Below, in pieces: positions 14,032-15,877 of a stretch of 15,877 bases of DNA (the first letter of the stretch is position 1; each line of letters opens with the position of its first letter). Made by a program: the position numbers and the translations under genes. Source of the DNA: an uncultured Verrucomicrobiota bacterium (GTDB taxonomy: Bacteria; Verrucomicrobiota; Kiritimatiellia; RFP12; UBA1067); assembly GCA_947305585.1 (NCBI GenBank), contig CAMZDY010000020.1, positions 1 through 15,877 on the forward strand, written 5' to 3'. The notes under the pieces were generated by a model, which did not search any database, had not been told where the DNA came from, and saw only the letters and a program-made list of their open reading frames with translations.

Positions 14032-14385
14032 ATGGCTGAAGAAATCGAGCAGGAAGTCGAGGCGCCGGAGGCGGAAATTCGCGACACCGACATCGTATTC
14101 GATTGCCCGCAGTGCGGCAAGAGTCTGGTAATAGACTATCGCGGAGCTGGGCTCACCATCAATTGCAGCGATTGCGGCACTCCGGTGCTGGTGCCGATTC
14201 CAGACGGGATGGATATCAAGGATCTTGATCTCGATTCCGGCGAAATCCTCAAGCAGCTTTTCGCCACGCGCAAGAACTATCAGAAGGTGGAGGTGCAGCT
14301 GCAGCAGCTCAAGGTCCGCCTGGAGCAGTTGCAGGAGGCGCTGGGCGTGATGCAGGACGTGGTGGCGGAAGGGCTTAAGGTTTGA
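14032..14385 (+). CDS. Small zinc-ribbon and coiled-coil protein, function unknown
   Basis: The 117 residues start with an acidic stretch (1-20), then a zinc ribbon with two pairs CPQC (C25, C28) and CSDC (C45, C48), 16 residues apart, in the DCPQCGKSLVIDYRGAG pattern of many short bacterial zinc-ribbon proteins. A Pro/Asp-rich linker (53-68) leads to a likely coiled coil (about 80-107, KVEVQLQQLKVRLEQLQEAL). No catalytic motif or membrane segment is seen. The layout suggests a cytoplasmic adaptor or regulator that dimerises through the helix. AGGAG lies 6 nt before the ATG, and the gene has its own promoter. It is translationally joined (TTGA overlap) to a phospholipid synthesis gene, so a link to membrane lipid synthesis is possible, but only from position. 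I do not recognise a named family. Confidence 0.85.
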   Translation: MAEEIEQEVEAPEAEIRDTDIVFDCPQCGKSLVIDYRGAGLTINCSDCGTPVLVPIPDGMDIKDLDLDSGEILKQLFATRKNYQKVEVQLQQLKVRLEQLQEALGVMQDVVAEGLKV

Positions 14386-15005
14386 TCGCCAAACGCATCT
14401 TCGTCAACGCGCTGACGTTCGCGCGTCTGCCGCTCATCTTCGCCTGGATGGTTTTGGCGGTGGTGGCGGAGGTGAACGGTTCGTTGCCGCTTGCGGTGAC
14501 GGGCGGAGTGTTGATGGGATTGAGCGGCATTACAGATCTTTTCGACGGCTACCTCGCACGGAAGTGGGGAGTGGTGAGCGAGCTCGGCAAGATGGCCGAC
14601 CCCTTGATGGACAAGGTCTTCTACCTCTGCGCATTCCCCACTCTCGTCTGGCTCGTCGCGCGTCAGGCGGAGAGTCCGCTGCATGCGATCGTGATGTTGG
14701 CCTTCACGGTGCTCTATCTCCTGCGCGACACGTGGGTCACGTTCCTGCGGACGGTCGGAGCGGTGCACGGGGCGGACGTTGGCGCGATGTGGCTCGGAAA
14801 GGTGCGCACGGCCTTGAGCTTCCCGGGCGCGGGGTTCGTCTACGCCTATCTGGTGTTGCATTCTTTGTGCAGCCCCGGTTGGAGCCGGATTTGGCTTTTC
14901 GGGTGCTATGTTGCGGAGGCGGTGCTTATCGTGCTTACGCTCTGGAGCCTCGTCTCCTACACGCGCGCATATTCGCCTTATTTGAAAAAGGCCCTTGACA
15001 TTTGA
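14382..15005 (+). CDS. CDP-alcohol phosphatidyltransferase (PgsA-like)
   Basis: Members of this integral membrane family transfer a phosphatidyl group from CDP-diacylglycerol to an alcohol such as glycerol-3-phosphate. The full signature D-G-x2-A-R-x8-G-x3-D-x3-D is present: D55-G56, A59-R60, G69, D73 and D77, in DGYLARKWGVVSELGKMADP. D52 (TDLFDG) completes the metal site. The 207 residues contain about six hydrophobic helices (for example 15-30, 36-50, 78-94, 101-115, 146-163, 168-192). Length and the N-terminal NALTFARLPLIF fit PgsA, but a different acceptor alcohol cannot be excluded. The start is TTG at 14382, overlapping the previous stop codon (TTGA), with GGAAGGG (14367-14373) 8 nt upstream; the first ATG is at residue 23 and would remove part of the first helix. 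The end of the gene contains the -35 box of the next promoter. Confidence 0.9.
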   Translation: MIAKRIFVNALTFARLPLIFAWMVLAVVAEVNGSLPLAVTGGVLMGLSGITDLFDGYLARKWGVVSELGKMADPLMDKVFYLCAFPTLVWLVARQAESPLHAIVMLAFTVLYLLRDTWVTFLRTVGAVHGADVGAMWLGKVRTALSFPGAGFVYAYLVLHSLCSPGWSRIWLFGCYVAEAVLIVLTLWSLVSYTRAYSPYLKKALDI

Positions 15006-15023
15006 CTCAAAATATGAGATAAT
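14995..15023 (+). promoter_or_regulatory. consensus promoter of the prepilin-like gene
   Basis: TTGACA (14995-15000) is a perfect -35 box and lies in the last codons of the preceding gene. GATAAT (15018-15023) follows after exactly 17 bp, with TGA just before it (AAATATGAGATAATA). A TGAGA/TCTCA inverted repeat (15015-15019 and 15026-15030) spans the -10 region and could be an operator. The leader would be about 22 nt and holds AAAAGGAAAA before the ATG at 15052. Confidence 0.88.
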
Positions 15024-15051
15024 ATTCTCAAACCAAAAGGAAAACAACCAC

Positions 15052-15792
15052 ATGAAAAAACTAACCAAAGGATTCACGCTCGTCGAGCTCCTCGTCGTTA
15101 TCGGCATTCTCGGTATTCTGATGGGCGCTCTCTTCCCGGCAATCAACGGTGCCATGCTTTCGGCCAAAACGAACGCAATGGCTATGAGTGGAAGAAATCT
15201 GTTCAATGGCATTATGCAAGGTAATATAGACCGCATTCAGAGTGGTCGCGAATCGTTGTGGCCTAAGAAGAATTCGGCAACTACTAGTGATGGCTCCGAT
15301 GATATTGCCGAAAAGACATGGAACGACGCTGATTCCTATTTTGATGAACTTTTCGGTATGGCCAGTTATGGCACTAGCGATTGGGATAATGACAAGTGGA
15401 TTGATGTTGACATTAAACATGTGTCTGGACCTGGAGTCCCAACCTATAAGGGCAATAAGACCTTGAAGGGTTGTGTCGCGTGGAAGGTGGTCACAGACCT
15501 GACCGATGATATGCCAGATGTTCTTCCAGTACTAGTTTCTCGCAATCTTGATACGTCTACGTTTGCTGTGAGTGGTGAAAAGAATACCATTGGCGAGACC
15601 AAGCGTCTAACGATGGGCAAGGATTTTGCCGAACCTTTCGGAAGCAAGGCATGTGTTATCATCCATAAGGGCGGTGGAGCTACCGTACACAAGGCACGCT
15701 ATGCAACGCTTGCTGATATCTACGAGAAGCAGTCAATTTCGTTCCCGTCTAGTGTGCAGATATCTTATCTTGAGCCTTCCAAATCAAATTGA
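15052..15792 (+). CDS. Prepilin-type N-terminal cleavage/methylation protein (pseudopilin-like)
   Basis: The 246 residues begin with a class III signal: a seven-residue basic leader, MKKLTKG, then FTLVELLVVIGILGILMGAL. Prepilin peptidase would cut after G7, leaving F8 as the N-methylated residue and E12 as the conserved Glu5 of the mature protein. The hydrophobic helix (8-30) is followed by a soluble domain rich in Asp, Trp and Lys (WNDADSYFDELFG, SDWDNDKWIDVDIKHV) that I do not recognise. Families of such stand-alone type II secretion-like proteins are common in Kiritimatiellota and Lentisphaerota, function mostly unknown. No other pilus or secretion gene is nearby. ATG 15052 is chosen because the signal begins there; the frame is open earlier. 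From about 15175 on the gene is much more AT-rich (about 40% G+C over 15181-15240) than its own start and all neighbours. Confidence 0.9.
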   Translation: MKKLTKGFTLVELLVVIGILGILMGALFPAINGAMLSAKTNAMAMSGRNLFNGIMQGNIDRIQSGRESLWPKKNSATTSDGSDDIAEKTWNDADSYFDELFGMASYGTSDWDNDKWIDVDIKHVSGPGVPTYKGNKTLKGCVAWKVVTDLTDDMPDVLPVLVSRNLDTSTFAVSGEKNTIGETKRLTMGKDFAEPFGSKACVIIHKGGGATVHKARYATLADIYEKQSISFPSSVQISYLEPSKSN

Positions 15793-15801
15793 TATGGGTT
15801 T

Positions 15802-15877
15802 ATGATTGCCCGTGTGGCAATTGACCTGGCGCTGGACAAGCTCTTCGCTTATTCGGTTCCGGGCGACATGGAAAAGA
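15802..15877 (+). CDS. priA: Primosomal protein N' (PriA), N-terminal start only
   Basis: The first 25 codons are present before the window ends: MIARVAIDLALDKLFAYSVP and GDMEK. This matches the 3'-DNA-binding domain start of PriA helicases (consensus V-A-x-V-A-L-x-x-P-L-D-x-x-F-x-Y-x-V-P-x-x-x). PriA restarts stalled replication forks and loads the replicative helicase. The ATG at 15802 lies 9 nt after the prepilin stop; the ATG at 15794 meets a stop after three codons. The upstream GGG is a weak ribosome binding site. Helicase motifs lie outside the window, so the call rests on this short stretch only. Confidence 0.75.
   Translation, partial: MIARVAIDLALDKLFAYSVPGDMEK

Noticed and set aside
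12854..14131. 425-residue plus-strand frame with FLAGAFLAGAG repeats
   Set aside because: It is a shadow of tex, then the antisense of the H1-like repeat, then of the divergent promoter region. The minus-strand reading has a promoter, ribosome binding site and terminator.
14995..15051. Earlier start for the prepilin-like protein
   Set aside because: This segment is the promoter and leader of the gene; the class III signal MKKLTKG begins at 15052.

Overview
The window is a high-G+C bacterial chromosome segment (close to 60% G+C by eye) with almost no non-coding DNA. It most likely comes from a PVC-group bacterium of the Kiritimatiellota/Verrucomicrobiota/Lentisphaerota type. This placement is an inference from gene mix and style: secreted GH20 and GH95 glycosidases, a lysine/alanine/proline histone H1-like protein, a stand-alone prepilin-like protein, and an AT-rich extended -10 promoter motif standing out from GC-rich surroundings. 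No rRNA or other phylogenetic marker was available to settle the lineage.

Layout. Bases 1-1089 hold the 3' end of a GH20-type hexosaminidase, followed by a weak terminator-like hairpin. A clear promoter at 1119-1147 then opens a run of twelve same-strand genes (1174-13478) with gaps of at most 18 bp and many stop/start overlaps: pheS, a CorA-type Mg2+ transporter, a UPF0126/TRIC-like membrane protein, a secreted GH95 alpha-L-fucosidase, a TatD-type hydrolase, an N-acetylmuramoyl-L-alanine amidase, the fucose mutarotase fucU, ruvB, pgi, nadD, a membrane-anchored LysM protein and tex. I see no internal promoter, so this may be one transcript of about 12.3 kb, ended by a hairpin at 13503-13537 that works in both directions.

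On the minus strand (13564-13809), converging on that terminator, lies an 81-residue protein built almost entirely from AKKAP/AKKPAP repeats. It shares a 222-bp divergent promoter region with a plus-strand pair: a small zinc-ribbon/coiled-coil protein and a CDP-alcohol phosphatidyltransferase that starts at TTG inside the previous stop codon. A perfect TTGACA -35 box in the last codons of the phosphatidyltransferase gene begins a strong promoter for a prepilin-like gene (15052-15792) whose body is much more AT-rich than its surroundings. The first 25 codons of priA close the window.

How the genes fit together. GH20, the GH95 fucosidase and FucU suggest use of fucosylated, hexosamine-containing glycans; Pgi would feed released sugars into glycolysis. 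The amidase and LysM protein point to cell-wall work. RuvB, TatD, Tex, PheS and NadD are housekeeping. The most interesting observations are the motif shared by four promoters, the mixed 12-gene operon with fucose genes embedded in it, the 89-bp out-of-frame overlap, the six-amino-acid H1-like protein, and the composition break inside the prepilin gene. I did not find a clearly new defence or mobile system here.
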